Shown here: positions 1 through 6,754 of the stretch, piece after piece
Position numbering within the stretch: the stretch's first letter is position 1
Layout: each line of letters begins with the position of its first letter
Source: a virus
IMG/VR virus record: IMGVR_UViG_3300002460_000169
Location: 1 to 23,210 of that record
Direction: 5' to 3' (one strand)
Length of the DNA: 23,210 nt
Position numbers and translations under genes: made by a program
The notes under the pieces: model-generated
What the model was told of the DNA's origin: nothing
What the model saw: the letters and a program-made list of their open reading frames with translations, nothing else
The model's database searches: none

Positions 1-131
1 CCCTTGGTCTGGACTGTCAGCGGAAGCTGATATGCCGACCCGTCGAGGTCAGTTCCTGAGCACTCGTACTTCGACTCGACTTTCGAGGCTGGATTCTGAA
101 CCAGAATCGCAACCAATAGGATTGAAAGCAT
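1..131 (-). CDS. small secreted protein, N-terminal part (runs off the window)
   Basis: A frame opens with ATG at 129-131 and stays open to the left edge, giving 43 residues. It starts with a short hydrophobic stretch (MLSILLVAILVQNPAS), which looks like a signal peptide or membrane anchor, followed by KYECSGTDLDGSAYQ. That Y-x-C-x-G ... G-x-x-Y pattern resembles small secreted phage or metagenome proteins I have seen, but I cannot name the family. The start is chosen because a strong Shine-Dalgarno (AGAGAGAGGT at 137-146) sits a few bases upstream. A competing frame over the same bases runs into the gene at 165-398, lacks such a site and has no protein-like features. It is the last of four small SD-led genes in a GC-rich block. 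Function unknown. Confidence 0.6.
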   Translation of the reverse strand, partial: MLSILLVAILVQNPASKVESKYECSGTDLDGSAYQLPLTVQTK

Positions 132-136
132 TTCAC

Positions 137-146
137 ACCTCTCTCT
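137..146 (-). promoter_or_regulatory. Shine-Dalgarno deciding the start at 131
   Basis: On the minus strand AGAGAGAGGT lies five bases before ATG 129-131. It selects the signal-peptide frame over the overlapping alternative frame. Strong SD sequences are rare elsewhere in this window. Confidence 0.6.
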
Positions 147-164
147 AACCAGGTTAAGGGTTTC

Positions 165-398
165 TCACCGTTCATGAGACGACGGAGCCGTACGACTGCC
201 TCCGCTTGGGTCATGTACGCCATGCTCTTTCTCCAACTGGCTCATGTGCTGGTTTACAGCCCAGAGATCGTATCCCATGGTCGCCGTATGGATACCAGCC
301 TGAATCCAGTTTTTGCGACGCAGATTGTAGACCGCGCCGAGGGAATGCCCGAACACGAGCATTCCATGTACGAAGGCTCCGAAGACATGAATGTTCAT
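165..398 (-). CDS. small hydrophobic phage protein, unknown function
   Basis: A 77-residue protein. Residues about 4-26 are moderately hydrophobic (FGAFVHGMLVFGHSLGAVY), followed by a basic RRKNW segment and a polar, His- and Ser-rich tail. This suggests a membrane-associated peptide, though several His and Gly residues make a true transmembrane helix uncertain. The start overlaps the stop of the upstream zinc-finger-like gene as ATGA, and a near-perfect Shine-Dalgarno (GAGGAGGT, 403-410) lies four bases upstream, so the two are translationally coupled. A longer frame on the same strand over 211-600 is treated as a shadow. It belongs to the GC-rich small-gene block at the left end. I do not recognise a named family. 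Confidence 0.65.
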   Translation of the reverse strand: MNIHVFGAFVHGMLVFGHSLGAVYNLRRKNWIQAGIHTATMGYDLWAVNQHMSQLEKEHGVHDPSGGSRTAPSSHER

Positions 399-589
399 CG
401 CGACCTCCTCTTCTCGGCCTGTTTAGCGAGTTCGGCGAGTCGCCATTTGGTGAAACAACGCTGGGCGTTGTTCTCGTGGAATGTCTTGCCGAGGAATCGG
501 ATTTGCTCTGCGTATGGAGCCACGATGATATGGCAGTAGCCGCAGAATGTAGGTTGCCGAGCGACGATTTCGTCTGTCCTTTTCCACAT
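395..589 (-). CDS. small zinc-finger-like protein
   Basis: A 64-residue basic protein. C16-x2-C19, then H38 and C45 give C-x2-C-x18-H-x6-C spacing, a plausible single zinc site of the kind seen in small phage zinc-ribbon proteins. A polybasic tail (KRRSR) ends the chain and could bind nucleic acid. The ATG has AGGAG (593-597) three bases upstream. That Shine-Dalgarno overlaps the TGA of the preceding gene (597-599), and this gene's own stop overlaps the next start (ATGA), so the three genes form a tight operon. The cysteine pattern is why I prefer this frame over the longer overlapping frame at 211-600. The molecular target is unknown. Confidence 0.65.
   Translation of the reverse strand: MWKRTDEIVARQPTFCGYCHIIVAPYAEQIRFLGKTFHENNAQRCFTKWRLAELAKQAEKRRSR
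403..410 (-). promoter_or_regulatory. strong Shine-Dalgarno for the gene at 165-398
   Basis: GAGGAGGT on the minus strand, four bases before ATG 396-398 and inside the 3' end of the gene at 395-589. It supports coupled translation of the pair and contrasts with the SD-poor structural genes. Confidence 0.7.
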
Positions 590-596
590 GATCTCC

Positions 597-977
597 TCAA
601 TTCACGATGATCCTATCTCGTTTGTTGATGTGGTCAACCTTGGCGTGGTCTTTTTCATTGACTCGCACCAGAGTAGTAAACACCGCATACTCGCCCTTTG
701 GCAGAGCAAGCATCATCCGTTGATGGATGACTTCCGAATTTCCGTCCAGTTGTATCAAAGAACTCGAACTCATAGGGCCATCCCAGCCGATAAAGAGGTA
801 CCGATTCAAGTCGTTTCTCGGTACCCGTACTTCGATTCTGGCATCGCACTTTGCCATGCAGATTCGCGGGTAGACCAAGAGGCTGAATTCTAGCTCCTCA
901 CAGTGGGCTGGGTTCCAGCACACGATCACTGCGAACACCCACACACCGTAAACGAGGCGTAGCTGTCGCAGTGTCAT
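597..977 (-). CDS. small exported protein with signal peptide
   Basis: A 126-residue protein. Residues 1-26 form a signal peptide: basic LRQLRL, a hydrophobic GVWVFAVIVCW core, then NPAHC before EELEF. Cleavage near residue 26 is likely, and I see no convincing lipobox. The mature part has four cysteines in all (20, 26, 40, 44) and an alternating beta pattern with RVPRNDLNRYLFIGWDG, suggesting a small beta-sandwich domain. Similar short exported proteins occur in environmental phage genomes with no known role. ATG 975-977 is preceded by GGGAG (984-988) and AGGAG (991-995). It follows the holin-like gene after a 75-base gap and heads the GC-rich, SD-led block. Confidence 0.7.
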   Translation of the reverse strand: MTLRQLRLVYGVWVFAVIVCWNPAHCEELEFSLLVYPRICMAKCDARIEVRVPRNDLNRYLFIGWDGPMSSSSLIQLDGNSEVIHQRMMLALPKGEYAVFTTLVRVNEKDHAKVDHINKRDRIIVN

Positions 978-1052
978 AGCCTGCTCCCTTCTCCTGAGTC
1001 TTATGCCTAGGGTTTGCTCCTCGTTTGCATAGGGTTCAGGAGTGGAAGCGAG

Positions 1053-1304
1053 TTATTTCCATAGCTTACCGACTACGAAAATTGCAACCGAAATTATTAT
1101 CGAAATTACACCTGCAATCACCGCCATCCTGCCCTGGAAGTTGGCCATCTCTTTTTCGAGAGCCGAAAGCCGCCCAGCCTCTAGGTTGTCGAACTTGCTT
1201 TCTAGCCGTAAGATGGAGCCTCCCAACTCTTTTCTCATTTCCTCTACAAGATTATAAACTTCTCGTATCGTAGCTTTTGTATCGTCTGTTCTTCGGTCTT
1301 TCAT
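1053..1304 (-). CDS. holin-like coiled-coil membrane protein (XhlA-type layout)
   Basis: An 83-residue protein. Residues 10-58 are a charged amphipathic helix with heptad-like spacing, and residues 60-79 (MAVIAGVISIIISVAIFVVG) are a single transmembrane helix followed by a basic KLWK end. This N-terminal coiled coil with a C-terminal anchor is the layout of XhlA-type haemolysin/holin accessory proteins. Position at the end of the virion genes, next to a gene with a cell-wall hydrolase domain, fits a role in lysis. I chose ATG 1302-1304, one base after the upstream TAA (TAATATG junction), over a TTG five codons earlier inside that gene. A generic membrane-anchored virion protein is the main alternative. 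Confidence 0.6.
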   Translation of the reverse strand: MKDRRTDDTKATIREVYNLVEEMRKELGGSILRLESKFDNLEAGRLSALEKEMANFQGRMAVIAGVISIIISVAIFVVGKLWK

Positions 1305-1305
1305 A

Positions 1306-3609
1306 TTATTGTTGCCCAAAGTCGTTATCTAACTTAAATGGGCCATTATGTTTGAATCCAGTCATATCAGTGGTAGGTTCAAAAGTTCCATTCATAAGTT
1401 CTTTAATAAGTTTATCTACAATTTCTGCTTTTTTCTTTGAGGGATAGTCTAACTTACCAGACATATAATTCATGTACTGGGTTCCTCTATAGGCATCGTA
1501 CTGGCTTGGTTCTGTAATTACTTGTTGTAGAGATACACCTTTTTGTTGAGCACGATTTACTATGGTTGAAAGAATATCTCGAGCTTCTTCTTCGTTGCCT
1601 GGACTACTTAACTCGCCAAATAAAGTACCTCCAACTCTGCGAGCCTCAAAACTAGATTGAGGTTTAATTACATTACTTGTTTCAGTTGGAATTTCTTCTT
1701 CTGATTGTTGGCTTCCAAATTGATTATTTAATCCAAGACCAATAGGAACAACTCCAAACGCCTCCACTGGCATTCTTCCTCTTTCTTTTGGAAGTTTAAT
1801 CTTCCAATACTCTCCTTGGCCTTCTTTAACTTTACCTTCAACATTCAATCCCATCTTCCTTGCTTCTCTTGGAATTGCTTCTTCATTGAGTTTATAGACG
1901 AAGTGTTTAGTATCTACTTTGCCAGAGATGTCAAAGGTTTCTTCTTGTGCAATATTCCTTACTCCTCTAGTAAATTCGTTGCCAAACTCCATACTTTCAT
2001 AGACGTCTTTCGGCACCGCCTTAAACTTCCCATCTCCGAGGATGTCGGTGATGATCCAAGTCTCTCCCCCTGTTCCTTGTTGAATTATCGGCTTACCTAC
2101 TTTCAGGTCTGCTTCGGCTAGTGAGCTACCAAGTGAAGTGACGTGTCCTGAATCACGCACGTTGTACCAATTCTCTCTACTTCCCAACCCCTCAATCTTC
2201 ATCGCTGTCTCTCCACTTGGAATGAGAATAGTATCTTTGCCATCTTTAGCCGCTCGTTTTACTTCTTCTCGGAAGGTGCGGAGTTGAGCGAGAGGGTCGT
2301 TGGAGGAGTATGGCTGTAGTTTAGAGAGTTCTTGTTCACGTCCTGCAAGTTCCTCACCAATCAGCTTGTTTTCTTTTGCTGTTCTTGGAATCACTGCCTC
2401 TTTCTTTCTCCGAGCAAGTTCAAACTGATGTTCAAAGTTCTCTTTTTGCATCAAATCACTCTGTGTTTCTAATATCTTCCTTGTCTTGCCATCTGCCATA
2501 TCTTCATAGCGGACATGGGAGAAGTAGTTGGGGAATGATTCTCCAGTTTTTATGTCTGGTCCATAAGAATCACTTAAAGTTCCTTTAAAATGCACATCAC
2601 CAGCACTTGTCTTAATCGGGCTTTGATAAACGATTTCACCATACTTGCCATCACCTATGAAATCTTGACCTACATTTGACCAGCGAGGAGATTTTACTGG
2701 AGTAGGAGTGAGAGGAACGAGTTGAGTTTCAACATCTTTGGCGAGTTTGGTGAGGTTGATTTTGCCTGAAGGTTTAATAAATCCTTTTTCTTGAACTATT
2801 ACTGAAACATCTTTAATCCCAAGTTCCTGATACGCTCTTAATCTGTGATGTCCATCAATTAAAACATATTTACCATCTCTAAATTCAACAACGAGAGGAG
2901 TTTTATCACCTTTTTTAATAGATTCTAAAACTCTTGCTTGGTCTCTGGGGTCAAATCTAATAGAAGTTGGTTTGATTAAATTAGCAGGAATATCTGAATA
3001 AACAAGTTTTTCATTTGGATATCTACTAATCAATTTATCAACCGCCATCTGAAATTCTTGTTTGCCCATAATGTCTGCTTCACCTTTCATAACTTTAGGT
3101 AAGTCTTTTAGAATCTCTTTAGTGTTTACATATTTTTGATTGTCAACTAATCCTACAACCAAATCTCTATCTGCTTGTCTAGTACCCTCTTTTGTTGCAC
3201 GATTCAGAACTTCATTAAATTGTTGAGGAGTTATTTCTTCTGCCATACCTCTGAACTTTTCAAGAAGCTTAGTGGAGAGATTTTTGAGACCAGAGAAGAC
3301 TTTGGGAGCAACCTTTGGTGCTACACTTTTAACAAATCCCCCAGCTCCTAACGGACTGGTAAAGTCTGCACCATGCTCCAAGACTCCTTGGGCAGAGCCA
3401 AACATTTTATCTAATTGACCTCCAATATCTTTGGCTGCTCCTTTTAAATCTCCTGTGATAAACTTAACACCTGGAGAATTAGCTACAGCTCTAAACGCAG
3501 GAGAAGGCTCACTCTTAATAAACAATGGCTCTTGTTTTTGTATGGGAGCATTCACCAATGGTTGATTAGTGAACAACGATTCTCCTAAATTGAAGCGATT
3601 GATAGCCAT
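1306..3609 (-). CDS. polyvalent virion protein: ParB-like domain, polyvalent-associated region and C-terminal SleB-like cell-wall hydrolase
   Basis: A 767-residue protein, probably packaged and injected. Residues 1-120 are low-complexity with a Gly/Ala segment. Residues about 200-272 look like a ParB/sulfiredoxin-type domain, with IDGHHRLRAYQELG at 251-264. Residues about 315-535 resemble a region of phage 'polyvalent' proteins: SHVRYEDM near 364, ETQSD at 381-385, EEVKRAAKDGK at 448-458 and GETAMKIEGLG at 466-476. Residues about 655-760 resemble SleB/CwlJ hydrolases (PF07486 type): FGEL with putative catalytic E666, then IVNR and SQYDAY. Polyvalent proteins are known as multi-domain effectors that enter the host with phage DNA. 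The gene follows three ejection-type genes and is followed one base later by the holin-like gene. No SD; the start has TAA just before ATG. The hydrolase could act in entry or in lysis. Confidence 0.7.
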   Translation of the reverse strand: MAINRFNLGESLFTNQPLVNAPIQKQEPLFIKSEPSPAFRAVANSPGVKFITGDLKGAAKDIGGQLDKMFGSAQGVLEHGADFTSPLGAGGFVKSVAPKVAPKVFSGLKNLSTKLLEKFRGMAEEITPQQFNEVLNRATKEGTRQADRDLVVGLVDNQKYVNTKEILKDLPKVMKGEADIMGKQEFQMAVDKLISRYPNEKLVYSDIPANLIKPTSIRFDPRDQARVLESIKKGDKTPLVVEFRDGKYVLIDGHHRLRAYQELGIKDVSVIVQEKGFIKPSGKINLTKLAKDVETQLVPLTPTPVKSPRWSNVGQDFIGDGKYGEIVYQSPIKTSAGDVHFKGTLSDSYGPDIKTGESFPNYFSHVRYEDMADGKTRKILETQSDLMQKENFEHQFELARRKKEAVIPRTAKENKLIGEELAGREQELSKLQPYSSNDPLAQLRTFREEVKRAAKDGKDTILIPSGETAMKIEGLGSRENWYNVRDSGHVTSLGSSLAEADLKVGKPIIQQGTGGETWIITDILGDGKFKAVPKDVYESMEFGNEFTRGVRNIAQEETFDISGKVDTKHFVYKLNEEAIPREARKMGLNVEGKVKEGQGEYWKIKLPKERGRMPVEAFGVVPIGLGLNNQFGSQQSEEEIPTETSNVIKPQSSFEARRVGGTLFGELSSPGNEEEARDILSTIVNRAQQKGVSLQQVITEPSQYDAYRGTQYMNYMSGKLDYPSKKKAEIVDKLIKELMNGTFEPTTDMTGFKHNGPFKLDNDFGQQ

Positions 3610-3706
3610 TTACTTATTTATGATTATAGGGTAAAGTAAGGGAATGATTGAAACCATAGTAATCGGCGGTATATGTGGAATTATAGGCGGTTCGATATTC
3701 CACTGG
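3610..3706. other. 97-base gap with a hairpin, possible -10 boxes and a plus-strand mini-frame
   Basis: This gap separates two ejection-type genes that otherwise sit in a nearly gapless series. It holds a 7-bp inverted repeat, GTGGAAT (3675-3681) with ATTCCAC (3697-3703), around a 15-base loop and without a T-run on either strand. TATAAT occurs twice on the minus strand, once at 3680-3685 in the loop; I see no convincing -35 box. A 24-codon hydrophobic plus-strand frame also crosses it. A promoter for the 767-residue gene is possible but unproven. Confidence 0.35.
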
Positions 3707-3718
3707 TTATTCTCCTAG
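3644..3718 (+). CDS. possible 24-residue membrane peptide on the opposite strand
   Basis: ATG 3644-3646 to TAG 3716-3718 encodes 24 residues beginning MIETIVIGGICGIIGGSIF, a glycine-rich single transmembrane-like helix with small-xxx-small spacing (GGICGIIGG). GTAAGGGA directly precedes the ATG, so an SD-like AAGG is present but closer than usual. The frame overlaps the last codons of the 468-residue minus-strand gene. It would be the only plus-strand gene in the window, so chance is a serious alternative; no homologue is known to me. Confidence 0.2.
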   Translation: MIETIVIGGICGIIGGSIFHWLFS

Positions 3719-5113
3719 GCTTCTAATTCCCAAACCTCCAGCTGCTCCAGCCACTCCCCACTCGGCTGCTCTTGTTAAGACTGGATGTCTTTGACCAAAT
3801 CTTCTTAACGCATTCGTGCCTATTTCTTTTAATTCACCCGAAGCAAGTTTCTCCGATAAATTATCTATTGCTCGGAACATATTGGTTTGAGCCTTCATAC
3901 TTTGTTTGTAAGCTACATCTTTAAGATTGTCCGCAATGAAAGTATTCATTGTTTCTCTCATGGCAGTTATGGCCTGTCGCATTGGCTTGCTGGCGTTGTC
4001 GTATAAGTTTGGAAATTGTTTTTCCACTAGTTCATCGAATGCTTGTCGTGCATCAAGGAGATGTTCAATCGTTCCACCTTTAGACTTGGCTATTTTTAAT
4101 GCAGCTTCACGAGCCAAATCAAACTGACGATTTAGCACCGCATCTGACTTGATAACGATTGGCTTTGCTACAGCACTCATCTTGGAGGATAGTTCCTTAA
4201 ACGAATACAGCTTGTTTTGTCCACTCTTAACAACTTCGGCTCGTAGTTTGGTGGCCTCATACGCTAATGAACTTTTTACCTTGTTTAGATTTTCGCCCAG
4301 GGTAGCCTTAGGGTTAAAACCAGGGACATACTTTTTGATCGTCTCGGCTATTTCTACCACTCTTGGATTGGTATTTAGTGTTATCCTACCAAGCAGGCCT
4401 TTTTTCTGTACGCCTAAACGAGCTGCTTCTTCGGCAGCTTCTTTGGCTGATAATTTTGGAGCTATAGCTTCAGCTATCTTATCGAGATTCTTTTTAGAAG
4501 TCCGTTCACCCAAGCGTTGGGCTACATTTTTCCCTGCCTCTACAACGCTAGGCGTAGCTCTTCCCAATGCTCCAGTCTTTAGTCCCAGAGCAGCTTTTCC
4601 ATAAGTACCACCACCTAGCAGGTCAAGGGTAGTAAAGCCAACATCAGTTAGAGTCTTTTTGTTCGAGGGTATTTGGGACTGACGCTCAGAGGCCTGGCCT
4701 GTTGCCTCAGTAGTCATAGCATGGGCCTTCTGAAGCATTGCAGTACGCTGTGGATCGCCCCTTGGACGCTGCAGAGCAGCCTTAATAAGAGCATCGGCGT
4801 TGTCCCCTGCCTGGCCTGCCTGCTCACGGTTAAATGTCTGTTTTGTAGATGCTATAGATTCGGCTACACCTTGTTGTGATGAGGTTAAGAATCTTGTAAC
4901 TGGAGTCATTCTAGGCTTATTACCACCTAGCCCGTTATTGCTGAATTGAAATCTAGGAGAAGGAGTAGGTGTTTCTTGAACTGGAACTGCACCAAAAGCA
5001 CTAGGATCGAAACTAGAACTTGAACTATGTCCAGGTAAACCAGACCTATTGAGCAGGTTTGTAGATTCTTCTTGAACAGGAGTGGCTCCGAATTTTGTTG
5101 GATCAAATGCCAT
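3707..5113 (-). CDS. putative internal/ejection protein
   Basis: A 468-residue protein without a recognisable enzyme domain. The N-terminus has a duplicated motif, FDPTKFGATPVQE at 3-15 and FDPSAFGAVPVQE at 35-47, joined by a Ser-rich linker. The middle is Ala- and Lys-rich and predicted helical (around 205-235 and 270-440), ending with a Gly/Ala-rich helix (AAEWGVAGAAGGLG) that could touch membrane. Size, composition and position between a lysozyme-domain gene and the polyvalent hydrolase gene fit an injected virion protein, in the way P22 gp7, gp20 and gp16 form a set. The start overlaps the upstream stop as TAATG, with no SD. The role is inferred from context only. Confidence 0.5.
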   Translation of the reverse strand: MAFDPTKFGATPVQEESTNLLNRSGLPGHSSSSSFDPSAFGAVPVQETPTPSPRFQFSNNGLGGNKPRMTPVTRFLTSSQQGVAESIASTKQTFNREQAGQAGDNADALIKAALQRPRGDPQRTAMLQKAHAMTTEATGQASERQSQIPSNKKTLTDVGFTTLDLLGGGTYGKAALGLKTGALGRATPSVVEAGKNVAQRLGERTSKKNLDKIAEAIAPKLSAKEAAEEAARLGVQKKGLLGRITLNTNPRVVEIAETIKKYVPGFNPKATLGENLNKVKSSLAYEATKLRAEVVKSGQNKLYSFKELSSKMSAVAKPIVIKSDAVLNRQFDLAREAALKIAKSKGGTIEHLLDARQAFDELVEKQFPNLYDNASKPMRQAITAMRETMNTFIADNLKDVAYKQSMKAQTNMFRAIDNLSEKLASGELKEIGTNALRRFGQRHPVLTRAAEWGVAGAAGGLGIRSLGE

Positions 5114-6753
5114 TAGGATAACTTATTTAGTACAGCCAAAACTTTGTTAGCGTAGGCAACAGTATCGTATGCTTGTCCTGAAGAGTTTCTGCCTCTTTTT
5201 GCTATTGGTTTCTCTGAGCCTCCAAGTGAGCCGTTCCAAATCATAGCAACTTCTCTAGGTGAGTACCCTCTATTTAATAGGTCAGCCACCTTCCACTTCA
5301 CTACAGCAACCTCGTTTCTGGTATTTTGAACAAGTGGCTTAGCAACTCTATTCACAGCCTTGTTGTAGGAACTGGATATTGTTCTCCAGGTAGCAGGTAG
5401 AAACTGGGCTAGACCATATTCTCCGCTTTTGCCTGGTTGTGCTCGGCCACCACTCTCGTGCATGATTATTGCCTCCGCTAGCTTATTGGCATTTACAGCG
5501 GAGGATGTAGTGCCTGAGTTAAAACTTGTTCGTTTACCTCCAGCCTTTAGGAAGTCGTCTACTCTATCATTCGGTACATCATATTGTTTACCATCTGGGC
5601 CAAGTAAACGAGTAGTATTACCTCCCCCTCCATTTTTACCACTTGCTCTTGTATTTGCGTACTTACCAGCAAATACTTCCTTAACCTTTTCTAGTTGTGC
5701 CTTAAAATCAGAATCGTTTAGATTTCTACCCAATGCGGTGGCAGCTTCACCTAAGACTCGAAATTCAAAGTCAGAAATAGCACCACTACCTTTCAACTTC
5801 TCTCTATTCTCTAAAGATAGAATTCCTTTTAACTGGTTAAACTGATTTAATGCCAACTGTGCTCTTGGATCTGCATCACCAAATCTTAATTTGCCTTGGA
5901 AGAATCCACTTATTCTACCTAAGTTTGGGTTATTTAATAATTCTTCGACAAGACCCAGATTAGATTCCAAACCAGCTTGTCTTGGTGATGTAACGCCCGC
6001 TTTTTGGAGTTCGGCAGCTACTTCACCTCTTTGAGAAGGCGTGAGTTGTTCTAACGAAACATTTCCTGAAACAACTGCTTGAGCTAGATATGACAAATCT
6101 TCCCCAGGTTTCTTTGGAGTCATATCATATCTTACTTTATCCATATTAACTTGAATTTGATCTTGTTCTAGTTTTTCTCGTTTCTTCTTAACATCCTCCT
6201 GTGCTTTTACAGAAGCAATCAAAGTATCTGCATCAAAGCCAGCTAACTTGAATGCCTGTTTGCCTTCCTCAGTCTTGAGTAGAGAGTCTAATCCAGCACT
6301 ACCGCCTAGAGTAGCAGCATCGATGATGTTCTGCCTCATATTATCTTTTAGCTGTTGCTGACGATCTTCTTCATCTTTTAAGAACTGACGAGTGTTTGTA
6401 ATTACATCTCCGAAACTCTTAATTTGTTCGCCAAAGGTTTGCATACCTTGGTTTGCACCCGAAACAGTAGGTTGAACAGCTGAAACCATATTTGCTCTAA
6501 CCGATGATTGAGCTGTAGGAGAAGCACCAATCATATTAGCTGGAGTTTGTTCTGTTCTATTAACTTGCTCTTGTTGGGCATTCAAAGACTGTTCCGCAAA
6601 TGGACGAGTACCTAGTTTCTGATGTCGTTGCAAAAGTTGGGTTAATAAGCCACTAAACTTCTGGCTAGGTGTTGTGCCAGATATAGTTTCTGGCTGTTGG
6701 AAGTTTTGGTCTGAATACTGCGATCCAAATTGTAAATCTCTTGGTGTAGGCAT
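5113..6753 (-). CDS. virion protein with C-terminal lytic transglycosylase domain
   Basis: A 546-residue protein. Residues 1-120 are Gln- and Ser-rich, 120-210 are charged coiled coil, and 320-362 contain GAISDFEFRVLGEAATALGR and a helical region seen in phage internal proteins. Residues 385-408 (GPDGKQYDVPNDRVDDFLKA) form a small motif found in phage tail proteins. Residues 421-546 are a lysozyme-like SLT domain: catalytic Glu433 in MHESGG, EYGLAQFLPATW at 445-456, and a later MIWNGS. Such domains cut peptidoglycan locally so that DNA can cross the wall. It starts one base after the upstream stop and overlaps the next gene by one base, so it belongs to the ejection-type cassette rather than being a free endolysin. 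The domain call is firm; the entry role is inferred. Confidence 0.75.
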   Translation of the reverse strand: MPTPRDLQFGSQYSDQNFQQPETISGTTPSQKFSGLLTQLLQRHQKLGTRPFAEQSLNAQQEQVNRTEQTPANMIGASPTAQSSVRANMVSAVQPTVSGANQGMQTFGEQIKSFGDVITNTRQFLKDEEDRQQQLKDNMRQNIIDAATLGGSAGLDSLLKTEEGKQAFKLAGFDADTLIASVKAQEDVKKKREKLEQDQIQVNMDKVRYDMTPKKPGEDLSYLAQAVVSGNVSLEQLTPSQRGEVAAELQKAGVTSPRQAGLESNLGLVEELLNNPNLGRISGFFQGKLRFGDADPRAQLALNQFNQLKGILSLENREKLKGSGAISDFEFRVLGEAATALGRNLNDSDFKAQLEKVKEVFAGKYANTRASGKNGGGGNTTRLLGPDGKQYDVPNDRVDDFLKAGGKRTSFNSGTTSSAVNANKLAEAIIMHESGGRAQPGKSGEYGLAQFLPATWRTISSSYNKAVNRVAKPLVQNTRNEVAVVKWKVADLLNRGYSPREVAMIWNGSLGGSEKPIAKRGRNSSGQAYDTVAYANKVLAVLNKLS

Positions 6754-6754
6754 G

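Noticed and set aside
17-223. 68-codon minus-strand frame at the left end
   Set aside because: It overlaps the gene at 165-398 and the SD-led signal-peptide frame at 1-131, which has the better start and product.
211-600. 129-codon minus-strand frame
   Set aside because: It overlaps two better frames (165-398 and 395-589) with strong SD sites, an ATGA junction and a zinc-site pattern. It is very Arg/Ser-rich, as expected of a shadow.
3612-3700. Minus-strand GTG frame of 29 codons in the gap before the 767-residue gene
   Set aside because: No SD and an amino-acid mix (Tyr, Asn, Thr) that reads like translated AT-rich spacer; the plus-strand frame looks more protein-like.
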